Source of the DNA: Pseudobdellovibrionaceae bacterium
GTDB taxonomy: Bacteria; Bdellovibrionota; Bdellovibrionia; Bdellovibrionales; Bdellovibrionaceae
Reading direction: 5' to 3'
NCBI GenBank assembly: GCA_019637915.1
Contig: JAHBUV010000001.1
Coordinates: forward strand, 834,565-898,564
DNA: 64,000 nucleotides
Part shown: positions 43,306 through 52,254 of the stretch, in pieces
How positions within the stretch are numbered: position 1 is the first letter of the stretch
Layout of the letters: every line of letters starts with the position of its first letter
Notes under the pieces: model-generated
The model's database searches: none
Seen by the model: the letters and a program-made list of their open reading frames with translations, nothing else
Told to the model about the DNA's origin: nothing
Position numbers and translations under genes: made by a program

Positions 43306-44056
43306 GGGGTCTCTCCTTGGCATCCTTGCGGTTGTACTCCGTGCGGATGCGCTGCTCCTGCTGCTTGATCTCGCCGAGGATCTTCTTCACTTCCGCCTCG
43401 TTCAGATCCCCTTTGAACTCGCGGGGCTTGTATTTGCCGCTGGAGCCGAACTGCTTCGGCTTCTGCTCCTGGCCCTCGCCGTCTTTTTGGTCCTGTTTCC
43501 GGTCCTTGGGATCCTTTTGATCCTGGCCGTCTTTTTTCTGATCCTGTTTGTCCTGCCGGTCCTGATCCTTCGAGTCGCCGTCCTGGGGATCCTGCTGTTG
43601 CCGCTCGCCTTCGCCCTGGCCCTCTTTGTTCTGGTCGCCCTTCGTCAGCAATTCGATGTTGATTTTCACCGGCAGGGAATCGGGATGGATTTCGAGCGCC
43701 TTCTGGTACATCTCCAAAGCCGGTTCGATTTTCTTCATCTGGGCCAGCACGGCCGCCGCGTTGAAGCGGGCGATGAAACGCATGTCCGGCGTCGTCGCGT
43801 GGCGTTCGGCGGCGAAAAAACTCTTCAGGGCCTCTTCCGGCTTTTTCTCGGCCAGCAGGGCCAGGCCCAGATTGACGTGCACTTCCGCCTGGAAGGGCGA
43901 CGTCGCCAGCGCCTGCAGGAAATGCTCGGAGGCCGACGCCGGGGCCTGCGCGTTCAGGGCGCGCACGCCGTCGCGGTTCTCCCGCAAGGTCGTCCACGTG
44001 TCGCGCGGACCGCAAGCGCTCAGCAGCAAAAACGTCAAGACCAGTGAAATCCTCAT
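43289..44056 (-). CDS. batC: BatC-like TPR lipoprotein
   Basis: The 255-residue product has a lipobox (LLLSAC), about three TPR repeats (AEVHVNLGLALLAEKKPEEAL and relatives), then a low-complexity tract of Asp, Gln and Lys (about 150-210) and the conserved C-terminal end KERPRDKDW seen in BatC. TPRs suggest that it scaffolds the other Bat proteins in the periplasm. It overlaps batB by four bases. Confidence 0.83.
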   Translation of the reverse strand: MRISLVLTFLLLSACGPRDTWTTLRENRDGVRALNAQAPASASEHFLQALATSPFQAEVHVNLGLALLAEKKPEEALKSFFAAERHATTPDMRFIARFNAAAVLAQMKKIEPALEMYQKALEIHPDSLPVKINIELLTKGDQNKEGQGEGERQQQDPQDGDSKDQDRQDKQDQKKDGQDQKDPKDRKQDQKDGEGQEQKPKQFGSSGKYKPREFKGDLNEAEVKKILGEIKQQEQRIRTEYNRKDAKERPRDKDW

Positions 44057-45117
44057 CCCGGCGGCACCTCAAAGCGGCCCTTCCACAGCCGGAAACCGGC
44101 GCGGCGCTCGCCCAAGGCCAGATCGGCCGAGGCGAACAGCAAAGCCACGAGCAAAAACCATTGGAAACGTTCATCGTATTGGGTGGCGACCGTGGTTTCG
44201 AACTGGCTTTTCTCGAGGGCGCCCAGCTCGTCGGCCAGGCGGCGCACGTGCTGCCCGCCGAAGCTCGAGAAACTGAAGCTGCCGCCGCCGGCCGCGGCCA
44301 GCTGCCGGAGGAAATCCCCGCGCACCTGCGAGATCACGACCTGGCCGGCGTTGTCTTTTTTGTAGCCGCGCATGTAACCCATGCCGTCCCGCACGGGGAT
44401 GGTGCCGCCTTTCTCCGTGCCGTAAGCCACCGTGAAAACGCGGATGCCTTTGTCCTTCAAGGTCCGCGCCGTGTCCAAAGCGCCTTGTTCATGATCCTCC
44501 CCGTCCGAGGCGATGACCACGGCGCGGGTGACTTTCACCGTGTCGTCGGCGCTGACCCCGCCGCGCTCGAAGGCGTCGGCGGCGGCGCTGAGCACGCACT
44601 CGAAACAAGTGCCCTGGCTGCTCACGGAGTCGGTCGACAGGGACTCGAGGTACATTTTGATCGCCGCCGGGTCGTTGGTGAGGGGGCTCAGCAGCGCCGC
44701 CGAACCGGCGAAGGCCATGACGCCGATTTTATTCCCGGGCATCAGGTCCACCAGGCGGCCGAGCTCGATCTTCGCCTGCTCGAGGCGGCTCGGCTTCACG
44801 TCCTCCGCCATCATCGATTCCGACACGTCCACGGCGAGGATGATCTCGATGCCTTCGCTGCGGATCTCCTGCTTGCTCTCGCCCATCTGCGGGCGCGCCA
44901 TCGCCAGGACGGCGAAAAAAACCGCCGTCATCTGGAAAAAAATCTTCCAGCGGCGCTTCGACGTCGAGATCGAGCGGGTCAGGAACGGCGCCAGGCGCGG
45001 CCCCAGCCCCTTCGCCAGGCGCTTCCTCTCCCAGCGCAGCGCGATCAGCACCATCGCCCCGTAAAGGGGGATCAGCCACAACCACATGAATGCCGCGGGA
45101 TTCTCGAAGCGGAACAT
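44053..45117 (-). CDS. batB: BatB von Willebrand factor A membrane protein
   Basis: The 354-residue protein has two N-terminal membrane helices, a VWA domain with the metal-binding MIDAS site AVDVSESM and the later Thr/Asp positions (NDPAAIK, ASDGEDHE), and a C-terminal membrane helix (FLLVALLFASADLAL). BatB pairs with BatA in the Bat system, which in Bacteroides and spirochetes affects aerotolerance and envelope stress. It directly follows batA. Confidence 0.9.
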   Translation of the reverse strand: MFRFENPAAFMWLWLIPLYGAMVLIALRWERKRLAKGLGPRLAPFLTRSISTSKRRWKIFFQMTAVFFAVLAMARPQMGESKQEIRSEGIEIILAVDVSESMMAEDVKPSRLEQAKIELGRLVDLMPGNKIGVMAFAGSAALLSPLTNDPAAIKMYLESLSTDSVSSQGTCFECVLSAAADAFERGGVSADDTVKVTRAVVIASDGEDHEQGALDTARTLKDKGIRVFTVAYGTEKGGTIPVRDGMGYMRGYKKDNAGQVVISQVRGDFLRQLAAAGGGSFSFSSFGGQHVRRLADELGALEKSQFETTVATQYDERFQWFLLVALLFASADLALGERRAGFRLWKGRFEVPPG

Positions 45118-46128
45118 CTAAGGGGTCCTCCGCAGCAACGTGCGCCCCAGGATCAGGCCGCCCACGTAACACAGCAATCCGGCCCACAGCCAGGGCAGGA
45201 ACATCTCGGTGTAACGCGTGTATTTGTTCACTTCCACTTTGGTCTTTTCCAGGCTGTCGATCTCGTCGAAGACGCCCTTCAGGGCGTTGTCCTTGGTGGC
45301 GCGGAAGTACTTGCCCCCCGTGTCCCTGGCCATCTTCGCCAGCAGGTCCTCGTTCACGGAGCTTTCGAACGGCTGGTAGGTCTTCACCTTGTTGCCGAAC
45401 AGATCGCGCTGGTAGATCGGGATGCGCGTCGGTCCGTCGCGCCCGATGCCGATGGAGTAGATTTTCAAACCGTAGCCCTTGGCGATCTCCAGCGCCGTCT
45501 CCGGGTCGATGGTGCCGCTGTTGTTCTCCCCGTCCGTCAGGAAAATGATGACGCGGCTCTTGGCCTGGGAATCCTTCAGGCGCCCGGCGGCGTTGGCCAG
45601 GGCCACGCCGATGGCGGTGCCGTCCTTGATGCGGGCGTCCTGCGCGGTCCTGATGTCGTCGATGCGCGAGAGCAGCATCGGGTAATCCAGGGTCGGCGGC
45701 ACCAGGGTGAAGCTTTCGCCGGCGAAGATCACCAGGCCGATGCGGTCGGACGAGCGGCCCTCGACGAAATGACGGATCACCTCTTTCGCGGCCTCCAGGC
45801 GGTTCAGGGGCTTCATGTCCTCGATCAGCATGGAATCGGAAACGTCGAGCGCGATCACCAGGTCGATGCCTTCGACGTTGCGGCGGACCTTGGTGTTCGC
45901 CTCCTGCGGGCGGGCCAGGGCCGCGATCATCAGGGCCACGCCGATCACCTGCAACGCCACCGGCAGATGCACCAGACGGGCCCGCAGGGAGGGCTGCAGT
46001 TTGCGCAGCGCCGACAGCGAGCCGAATTGAATGGTGGGGACGCGGCGACGGCGCATCCACCAACGCCAGGCGATCAGCGCGGCGATCAGGATCAGCAGCG
46101 AAAAAGCCAAAGGACTGCGCCACTCCAT
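45118..46128 (-). CDS. batA: BatA von Willebrand factor A membrane protein
   Basis: The 336-residue protein starts with a membrane helix, then a VWA domain with MIDAS residues in ALDVSDSM, the conserved FAGESFTLVPPT and LTDGENNSG segments, and a second membrane helix near the C-terminus (GLLCYVGGLILGR). This is the typical BatA form. Its ATG overlaps the preceding gene as TGATG, and batB starts right after its stop. Confidence 0.9.
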   Translation of the reverse strand: MEWRSPLAFSLLILIAALIAWRWWMRRRRVPTIQFGSLSALRKLQPSLRARLVHLPVALQVIGVALMIAALARPQEANTKVRRNVEGIDLVIALDVSDSMLIEDMKPLNRLEAAKEVIRHFVEGRSSDRIGLVIFAGESFTLVPPTLDYPMLLSRIDDIRTAQDARIKDGTAIGVALANAAGRLKDSQAKSRVIIFLTDGENNSGTIDPETALEIAKGYGLKIYSIGIGRDGPTRIPIYQRDLFGNKVKTYQPFESSVNEDLLAKMARDTGGKYFRATKDNALKGVFDEIDSLEKTKVEVNKYTRYTEMFLPWLWAGLLCYVGGLILGRTLLRRTP

Positions 46129-47012
46129 CAGACCTCACCGCCTTTGGCGTCGAGGACTTCCGCCAGCTGCCGGGTCTGTTTCGTCAGCTGCAAAGCATCG
46201 CGGCCCTCGACGTGCCGGGCATGGCGGGCGGCGTGGAACTCGCGCATCAGGCGCTGCAACTCGGAGCCTTTGAGCTCCGCCAGCTCCTCGTGCTCTTTGC
46301 GGAACTCTTTCAGGATCAGGGCGTCCCGCCACTCCTGCGCCGGCAGCAGGAACCGCCGCATCAGGAAAATCCGGAAGGCCTCCTCCAACTCGCTCACCAC
46401 GCGGACCGCCTCGGCGCTGCTGACGTCCTCGCCGGCGAAAAGCGCGGATTCGCGGTGCAGGCGGCGCAGGGTCTGGTGCAACTGGGCCAGCGGCGACACG
46501 GCGGCGTCGTGCTCGCGGATTTTTTCCAGCAGACGGCGGCGCTGCCAACGGCGGTACGACAGGCGCGCCACCAAAAGACCGAGGGCGACGAGGAGAACCG
46601 CGCCCCCCGCCCACCACATCAGGGGAATGCCCAGATTCATCGGCCCGATGGGGCCGTAGGGCTCCTGCTCCGGTTTCGCCGGATCCAGAACGCTTTTCAC
46701 GGTGAAATCCAAAGGACCGAGGTCCGCCTGGCTCACCCCGTCCGTGACGATGAGTTTTTCGATTTTCACCGGCTGGGCCGCGTAGCCCGTCAGTTTCATC
46801 TCGTAGGTGTCCGACGACGTTCGTTTCGCCTCCAGCAGACGCGCCTGGAAACGCTGCTCCGGGGGCAGAACCAGCGTCAGGACCGCGCCCTCTTTCCACT
46901 CGGGCCAGGGGCCCGTGCAGCCGTAAAGGAATTCGCGGCCGACGGTGAGCTCCCCGGGAGCGAGCCCCGGCGCCTCGGGGATGTCCATGCGGCAGGTGAA
47001 GGCGCCGCTCAT
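46128..47012 (-). CDS. Membrane protein of the Bat operon (DUF4381-like)
   Basis: The 294-residue product has an extracytoplasmic beta-rich N-terminal half, one membrane helix (WAGGAVLLVALGLLVARL) and a helical cytosolic half with RRLHRESALF and FRIFLMRRFLLP. The position between DUF58 and batA and the topology match DUF4381-like proteins, although no signal peptide is seen before the first domain. It overlaps DUF58 by ATGA and batA by TGATG. The family call is moderate. Confidence 0.6.
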   Translation of the reverse strand: MSGAFTCRMDIPEAPGLAPGELTVGREFLYGCTGPWPEWKEGAVLTLVLPPEQRFQARLLEAKRTSSDTYEMKLTGYAAQPVKIEKLIVTDGVSQADLGPLDFTVKSVLDPAKPEQEPYGPIGPMNLGIPLMWWAGGAVLLVALGLLVARLSYRRWQRRRLLEKIREHDAAVSPLAQLHQTLRRLHRESALFAGEDVSSAEAVRVVSELEEAFRIFLMRRFLLPAQEWRDALILKEFRKEHEELAELKGSELQRLMREFHAARHARHVEGRDALQLTKQTRQLAEVLDAKGGEV

Positions 47013-47881
47013 CGTCCCCTCCGGCGGAAAAACTCGATCAAGGGGGCCGTGATGTCGCCGCCGGTGTTGATGTCGATGCGCTCCGCCTGGGATTTGCGCA
47101 GCAAACGATCGCGCTTTTCCCGGCGGGCTTTGATTTCCATCTCGTACTGCCGGCGCACGAAGGGACTCGAGGTGTCGACCGTCAGGATCTCGCCGGTCTC
47201 GGCGTCCTGCAGGTCCACGACGCCCAGATCCGGCAGTTTTTCCTCGGCCGGGTCCGAGATCACGCAGGCGACGACCTCGTGCTTCGAGCCCAGGAGGCGC
47301 AGGGATTTCTCGAAGTTGTCGTCGAAGAAATCGCTGAACACGAAAACCGACGTGCGTTTCTTCAGGATCCCCGACAGGTGCTGCAAGGCGGAGGAGATGC
47401 GCGTGCGCGCGGATTTCGGCTGGAAATAATAAAGATCGCGCAGGATGCGCTGCACCTGGCCGCGGCCTTTGCACGGCGGCACGAAGTGCTCCACCTGGTC
47501 CGAGAACAGCAGCAATCCCACCTGGTCGTTGTTTTTGACGGCCGCGAAAGCCAGCAGGGCCGCCAGCCAGTTGATGACCTCGCCCTTGAAGCGCTCGCCG
47601 GTGCCGAAGTCATTGGAGCCGCTGATGTCGACGGCGAGGATCAGGGTGAGTTCGCGCTCCTCCTCGTACTGCTTGACGAAGGTTTTCCCGGTGCGGGCCG
47701 TGAGGGGCCAGCTGATGGAGCGCACGTCGTCGCCGGGCACGTACTCGCGGAAGTCCTTGAAAGTCATGCCCTGCCCCTTGAAGTGCGTGTGGTACTCGCC
47801 GGCGAACAGGTTGTTCACCAGTTTTCTCGTGCGCAGCTCGAGCAGTTGGACTTTTTTGAGGACCTCCGCGGGGACTTTCAT
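47009..47881 (-). CDS. DUF58 protein
   Basis: The 290-residue protein has the DUF58 hallmarks: an N-terminal YHTHFKGQGMTFKDFREY, PGDDVRSISWPLTART, and a VWA-like core with AVDISGSNDFG. DUF58 proteins partner with MoxR ATPases. ATG 47881 is two bases after the moxR stop, and the 3' end overlaps the DUF4381-like gene by ATGA. The much longer open frame that extends upstream on this strand is antisense noise. Confidence 0.9.
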   Translation of the reverse strand: MKVPAEVLKKVQLLELRTRKLVNNLFAGEYHTHFKGQGMTFKDFREYVPGDDVRSISWPLTARTGKTFVKQYEEERELTLILAVDISGSNDFGTGERFKGEVINWLAALLAFAAVKNNDQVGLLLFSDQVEHFVPPCKGRGQVQRILRDLYYFQPKSARTRISSALQHLSGILKKRTSVFVFSDFFDDNFEKSLRLLGSKHEVVACVISDPAEEKLPDLGVVDLQDAETGEILTVDTSSPFVRRQYEMEIKARREKRDRLLRKSQAERIDINTGGDITAPLIEFFRRRGR

Positions 47882-47883
47882 GC

Positions 47884-48876
47884 CTAGGGCACCTCGATCT
47901 GTCCGAGGATTTCCTTGATGACGTCGTCGGACCTGATGTTCTCGGCCTCCGCCTCGTAGGACAGGAGCAGACGGTGCCTCAAGGTGTTGAAGGCGATGGC
48001 TTTGACGTCCTCGGCGGTGACGTAGCCGCGGCCGCGGATGAAGGCGTGGGCCTTGGCGGCGCGGAAGAGGCTGATCGTCGCCCGCGGCGAGCCGCCGACC
48101 TGCACGAGGCCGGCGATGCGGGTCAGGCCGTACTCGTCGGGCTTGCGGGTCGCCATGACGATCTCGACGATGTAGTTCTTGATCTTGTTGTCGACGTAGA
48201 TCTGATCGGCGCGCTGGGCGGCCCTCAACAAATCTTCTTTCGCGATGACGGGCTGGATGACGGGCTTGTCGTTTTTGCCCATGCGCTCGAGGATCTGCAG
48301 TTCCTCCCCCTTGCCCGGGTAGGTGACGTTGATCTTGAACATGAAGCGGTCCATCTGGGCTTCCGGCAGCGGGTAGGTGCCTTCCTGCTCGAGGGGGTTC
48401 TGGGTCGCCAGCACGAGGAAGGGCGTCTCCAGGCGGTAGGAGGTGTCGCCGATGGTGACCTGCTTTTCGGCCATGGCCTCGAGCAGGGCCGATTGCACCT
48501 TCGCGGGCGCGCGGTTGATCTCGTCCGCCAGGACGATGTTGGTGAAGATCGGCCCTTTGCGCGGGGCGAACTCGCCGGTCTTGGGGTTGAAGATCATCGT
48601 CCCGATCAGATCCGTGGGCAGCAGGTCCGGGGTGAATTGCACCCTTTGGAAATCCAGGGAGATGCTGTTGGAGACGCTGGCGATGGTCAGGGTCTTCGCC
48701 AGGCCCGGCACGCCCTCGAGGAGGATGTGACCGCCGGTCAGCAGGCCCATCATGATGCCCTCGACCATGTCCTTCTGGCCGACCACGACCTTGCCGATCT
48801 CGTTCATCATGCGCTCGATGAACTGACTCTCCTGCTTGACGGCCGCGTTCAAGGCCATCACATCCACTTCGGACAC
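47884..48876 (-). CDS. moxR: MoxR-family AAA+ ATPase
   Basis: The 330-residue AAA+ protein has Walker A LEGVPGLAKT, Walker B NIVLADEINRAP, sensor 1 VLATQNPLEQEGTYPLPEAQ and the C-terminal lid. MoxR ATPases act as chaperones that activate the VWA and DUF58 proteins encoded next to them. It is the first gene of the moxR-DUF58-DUF4381-like-bat run and divergent from the M48-like gene. Confidence 0.93.
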   Translation of the reverse strand: MSEVDVMALNAAVKQESQFIERMMNEIGKVVVGQKDMVEGIMMGLLTGGHILLEGVPGLAKTLTIASVSNSISLDFQRVQFTPDLLPTDLIGTMIFNPKTGEFAPRKGPIFTNIVLADEINRAPAKVQSALLEAMAEKQVTIGDTSYRLETPFLVLATQNPLEQEGTYPLPEAQMDRFMFKINVTYPGKGEELQILERMGKNDKPVIQPVIAKEDLLRAAQRADQIYVDNKIKNYIVEIVMATRKPDEYGLTRIAGLVQVGGSPRATISLFRAAKAHAFIRGRGYVTAEDVKAIAFNTLRHRLLLSYEAEAENIRSDDVIKEILGQIEVP

Positions 48877-48997
48877 CGGAACCTCCTCTTGATGAGGCCT
48901 CTATTTGATAATGATCCCGCGTTCTTCGCAAGGATTGGGCGCCGACGCGGCACGCTCCGACTTGCCAAGATCCGGGCCCGGCAGGATCATTTCCCCC

Positions 48998-49828
48998 ATG
49001 TTCACGACTGGGACGAAAGTCTGGCTCTTCCTGATCGCCTTGTGCTTCAGCCTTCTCCTCCTGGGGGGACGCTTCGGCGGTCGCTGGGGCTTGCTCCTGG
49101 GATTCCTGCTGGCGCTCGGAGTCAACGCGCTGATTTTTTTCCTGGGGGAGTCCCGGATTCTCTCGCACCTGCAGGCGCGCATCCTGAAGGGCCACGATTC
49201 GTGGGGCCTGCGGGACCGCATCGAGCGTCTTTGCCGCCGGCTCAATCTGAAAATGCCCCACCTGTATTTGATGGAAAGCGACACGGCGACCCTTTTCAGC
49301 CTCAGCTTCGCCACCCGCCGCCCGAGCCTGTGCGTGAGCAGCGCTTTGTTGCGCAAGCTGTCCGAGGACGAGCTCGATGCCGTGCTCACCCAGCAGCTGT
49401 GCCACCTGAACCGCATGGAGAGCTTCGGTTTCGGCGTGGCGAGCGTGCTGGCGAACACCCTGATGGGCGTGGGCGAATTCCTGGACGGCCTGTGGCCGCC
49501 GAATTTCCTCCTCGACCGCAAGCAGAAGCCTTTTTTGACTTTGCTGTCGCCCCTGGGGTGGCTGATCGTGCGCCTGTCCATCCGGCGCGGCACCTTTTTC
49601 GAGAACGACCGCGCCGCCGCGGAGCTTTTGCAGAATCGCGAGCTGCTGGGCGAGACGCTGTGGCGCCTCGAAGGGTTGGCGCAGGCCCGCCCCCTGCGGA
49701 TCCCGCCCTGCACCAGTCATTTGTTCATCGTGAATCCCGAAGGTTTCCGTCAGAAGAATTTTTTCCTGCGCAGCCACCCGCCCTTGGCCGACCGGTTGCG
49801 CCGGCTGATGGGACGACCGACGGCTTAA
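48998..49828 (+). CDS. M48-like membrane protein without HEXXH
   Basis: The 276-residue product resembles HtpX-type M48 peptidases: two N-terminal membrane helices, the pre-catalytic segment LCVSSALLRKLSEDELDAVL and two further membrane segments. Where HEXXH is expected it reads QQLCH, and the downstream E-x-x-A-D-R site reads FFENDR with Phe at the Glu position. Only one of three zinc ligands remains, so it should be proteolytically dead. ATG 48998 was chosen. DUF1844 and degP follow on the same strand. Confidence 0.75.
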   Translation: MFTTGTKVWLFLIALCFSLLLLGGRFGGRWGLLLGFLLALGVNALIFFLGESRILSHLQARILKGHDSWGLRDRIERLCRRLNLKMPHLYLMESDTATLFSLSFATRRPSLCVSSALLRKLSEDELDAVLTQQLCHLNRMESFGFGVASVLANTLMGVGEFLDGLWPPNFLLDRKQKPFLTLLSPLGWLIVRLSIRRGTFFENDRAAAELLQNRELLGETLWRLEGLAQARPLRIPPCTSHLFIVNPEGFRQKNFFLRSHPPLADRLRRLMGRPTA

Positions 49829-49841
49829 GAAGGAGCGCCCC

Positions 49842-50108
49842 ATGAAAGAGACCGCCGGGGAAAACCCCAAAATGGAAGCCAATTTCTCGATGCTGGTGAT
49901 GTCCATCGCCTCGAGCGCCGCCATGTCCCTGGGCATCGCGCCCCACCCGCAGACCGGCAAGGTCGAAAAAGACAAAGAGATGGCCCGCTTCAACATCGAC
50001 CTGCTGCTGATGCTGAAAGAGAAAACCAAAAACAACCTGACCGACGAGGAGAAGGCCTTTCTCGACTCGCTGGTCACCGATCTGCAAATGAAGTTCATCC
50101 AAATGTGA
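49842..50108 (+). CDS. DUF1844 protein
   Basis: The 88-residue product fits DUF1844: FSMLVMSIASSAAMSLGIAP, then PQTGK, a helix with ARFNIDLLLMLKEKTKNNLTDEE and a closing helix. The family is widespread in deltaproteobacteria and related lineages; function unknown. AGGAGCG lies before ATG 49842, 13 bases after the M48-like gene. Confidence 0.88.
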   Translation: MKETAGENPKMEANFSMLVMSIASSAAMSLGIAPHPQTGKVEKDKEMARFNIDLLLMLKEKTKNNLTDEEKAFLDSLVTDLQMKFIQM

Positions 50109-50134
50109 CGGGAATTTCCCGCGAGGAGATGAGG

Positions 50135-51589
50135 ATGGGTATTCGCAAGATTTTTTCCGCCGTTCTGCTGCTGACGTTCGCCGGCGCTGCGCCCGCGCTG
50201 GCTCAAAAAACCGCCACCTGGGCCGGGGCCAAACCGCCCGCGCTGAAAGGCGGCGACCCTCTGCCGGCCAATCTGTTCGTGGAGCTGGCGAAGGCCGTGA
50301 ACCCGGGCATCGTCAATATTTCCACCTCCACCCTCGGCCGCAACGTGCAGCGCGATCCGATGCTGGAGATGCTCGAGCGTTTTTACGGCGTGACCCCGCG
50401 CCGCCAGGGGACCCCCGGTAAGCCCCGGCAGATGGGGCTGGGCACGGGTTTCGTGGTGCGGGAGGACGGTTTGATCATCACCAACGCCCACGTCATCAGC
50501 GGCGCCGACATCGTCACCGTGCAGTTCGACGAGGGCTCGGACAAAACCTACGAGGCGCAGGTGCTGGGCAGCGACGCGCGCAGCGACATCGCCCTCCTGA
50601 AAATCAAGGCCCCGACGAAACTGACGGCGTTGGCCCTGGGCTCTTCGGAGAAAACCGAGGTGGGCGAATGGGTGGCGGCCTTCGGGAACCCCTTCGGCCA
50701 CGGCCACACCATGACGAAAGGGATCATCTCGTCGAAAGGCCGCGCCATCGGCGAAATCAACAAATTCCCTTTGCTGCAAACCGACGCCCCGATCAATCCG
50801 GGCAACTCGGGCGGGCCGCTGGTCAACACCCGCGGCGAAGTGATCGGCGTGAACTCCGCCATCAACGCCATGGCCCAGGGGATCAGCTTCGCCATCCCCA
50901 TCGACGAAGTGAAGCGCATCATCCCGCAGCTCGAGAGCAGCGGCTCTTTGCGCAAGGGTTTCATCGGCGTCGGCCTGGGCGACGTGGTGTCTTACACCGA
51001 GGACGAAGAGGCGCAGCAGGGCGCGGGCATCTCGATCATCGATCCGAAGGGTCCCGCCGCCAAGGCCGGCCTGAAGCTCTATGACATCGTCACCGAGTTC
51101 AATGGCCGCAAGATCCGCAATCCCACGGAATTGATGGACGCGGTCGGCGATGCCGAACCGGGCAGCAAGGCCAAGATCAAAGTGCTGCGCCAGGAGGGCT
51201 CGCAGCCCCGCGAGCGCACGCTGGACATCACCATCGCCGAACGTCCGAAGGACAACACCCTGGCCCGCCGCTCGGTGGAGCCCGCCGACGCGGCCCCGGC
51301 CGGCAAGAGCGCGCCCTTCAACCTGGGTTTCAGCGTGCAGGATCTGACCCGCGATCTGCGCGAGGAGCTCAATCTTCCCCAGGATCTGAAAAAGCCCGTG
51401 GTGGTGGGCGTGAAACAGGGTTCGGTCGCCAGTTTCGTGGGCCTGCGCCCCGGCGACATCCTGCTGGAAGTGAACCGCAGCGAAGTCACCAACGCCGCCG
51501 AGGTCACGAAGAAGCTCAAAAAAGGCGAGAACATCCTGAAGCTCGCCCGCGGCAACCGCATCATGATCGTCTCCGTCGCCTCCCCCTAG
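50135..51589 (+). CDS. degP: DegP/HtrA-type periplasmic serine protease
   Basis: The 484-residue protease has a signal peptide (VLLLTFAGAAPALA), a trypsin-like domain with the triad His in ITNAHVI, Asp in SDIALLKI and Ser in GNSGGPL, and two PDZ domains (about 290-385 and 405-484). It degrades or refolds damaged envelope proteins. GAGGAG is six bases before ATG 50135; ATG 50129 is possible. It follows DUF1844 closely. A terminator lies downstream. Confidence 0.93.
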   Translation: MGIRKIFSAVLLLTFAGAAPALAQKTATWAGAKPPALKGGDPLPANLFVELAKAVNPGIVNISTSTLGRNVQRDPMLEMLERFYGVTPRRQGTPGKPRQMGLGTGFVVREDGLIITNAHVISGADIVTVQFDEGSDKTYEAQVLGSDARSDIALLKIKAPTKLTALALGSSEKTEVGEWVAAFGNPFGHGHTMTKGIISSKGRAIGEINKFPLLQTDAPINPGNSGGPLVNTRGEVIGVNSAINAMAQGISFAIPIDEVKRIIPQLESSGSLRKGFIGVGLGDVVSYTEDEEAQQGAGISIIDPKGPAAKAGLKLYDIVTEFNGRKIRNPTELMDAVGDAEPGSKAKIKVLRQEGSQPRERTLDITIAERPKDNTLARRSVEPADAAPAGKSAPFNLGFSVQDLTRDLREELNLPQDLKKPVVVGVKQGSVASFVGLRPGDILLEVNRSEVTNAAEVTKKLKKGENILKLARGNRIMIVSVASP

Positions 51590-51642
51590 GTACCGCCTCC
51601 TTTCTGGTATCACACCGCGCCACCATGCATGGCGCGCATAAA

Positions 51643-51677
51643 AAAATCCCGGCCTGAGACACCTCGGCCGGGATTTT
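51643..51677. terminator. Intrinsic terminator after degP
   Basis: AAAATCCCGGCC and GGCCGGGATTTT form a 12-bp stem with a loop of about 11 bases. T-rich and A-rich flanks make it usable on either strand. It closes the M48-like/DUF1844/degP unit. Confidence 0.85.
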
Positions 51678-51805
51678 CATTTTAAGGCCTTTCCACGGCG
51701 TCCCCGACCTAGGTCTCAAGCCCGACCAAAATCCCGCCGAGAAGAATGTGAAGCGGATAAAGATTCGCGATGTTCACTTTTTTGAACGGCAACAAGGGAG
51801 CAACG

Positions 51806-52132
51806 ATGAAGGTCACCGAAGTCAAAATCTTCCCCGTCAATGAGGACCGCCTGAAGGCTTACGTCACCATCACCCTGGACGACTGTTTCGTCGTCCGCGA
51901 CCTGAAGGTCATTCAGGGTCCGGGCGGCTTGTTCGTGGCAATGCCGAGCAAAAAACGCAAAGACGGCCAGTTCCGTGACATCGCGCACCCTTTGAACCAG
52001 GAAACCCGCGCCATGATCGAAGATCTGGTTTTCGAAGCCTATGAAAATGAATTAAAATCCATGGGTGCAACCCTCACGGACTTGAGACGCCAGAAAGCCC
52101 CGACCTCGGGACAAGGTGGCGACGAGTTCTAA
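51806..52132 (+). CDS. spoVG: SpoVG family RNA-binding regulator
   Basis: The 108-residue protein has the SpoVG core: VTEVKIFPVNEDRLKAYVTITLDD at the start (split here), VVRDLKVIQGPGGLFVAMPSKK, and DIAHPLNQETR. SpoVG binds RNA and DNA and acts as a global regulator in firmicutes and spirochetes. ATG 51806 follows AAGGGAG. A GTTCA/TGAAC inverted repeat lies at 51772-51787, upstream of it. Confidence 0.93.
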   Translation: MKVTEVKIFPVNEDRLKAYVTITLDDCFVVRDLKVIQGPGGLFVAMPSKKRKDGQFRDIAHPLNQETRAMIEDLVFEAYENELKSMGATLTDLRRQKAPTSGQGGDEF

Positions 52133-52254
52133 GGACCGCGGTTCGGGAGTCCCTGCGAGAAAATAGCTCCACGAACCCACCTGGGATCCGATGAGGGCCG
52201 CGTCCAGCGATGGGCACGGCCCTTGGTTTTTTTCGCAACGAAGGGACGACAGCC

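Noticed and set aside
47009..51613. A 1534-codon open frame on the minus strand
   Set aside because: Only its last 290 codons are a real gene (DUF58). The rest is stop-free antisense of moxR, the M48-like gene and degP in GC-rich DNA, with no family-like features.
51700..51790. FliA-type promoter before spoVG (GCGGATAA)
   Set aside because: No TAAA-type -35 element at the right distance.
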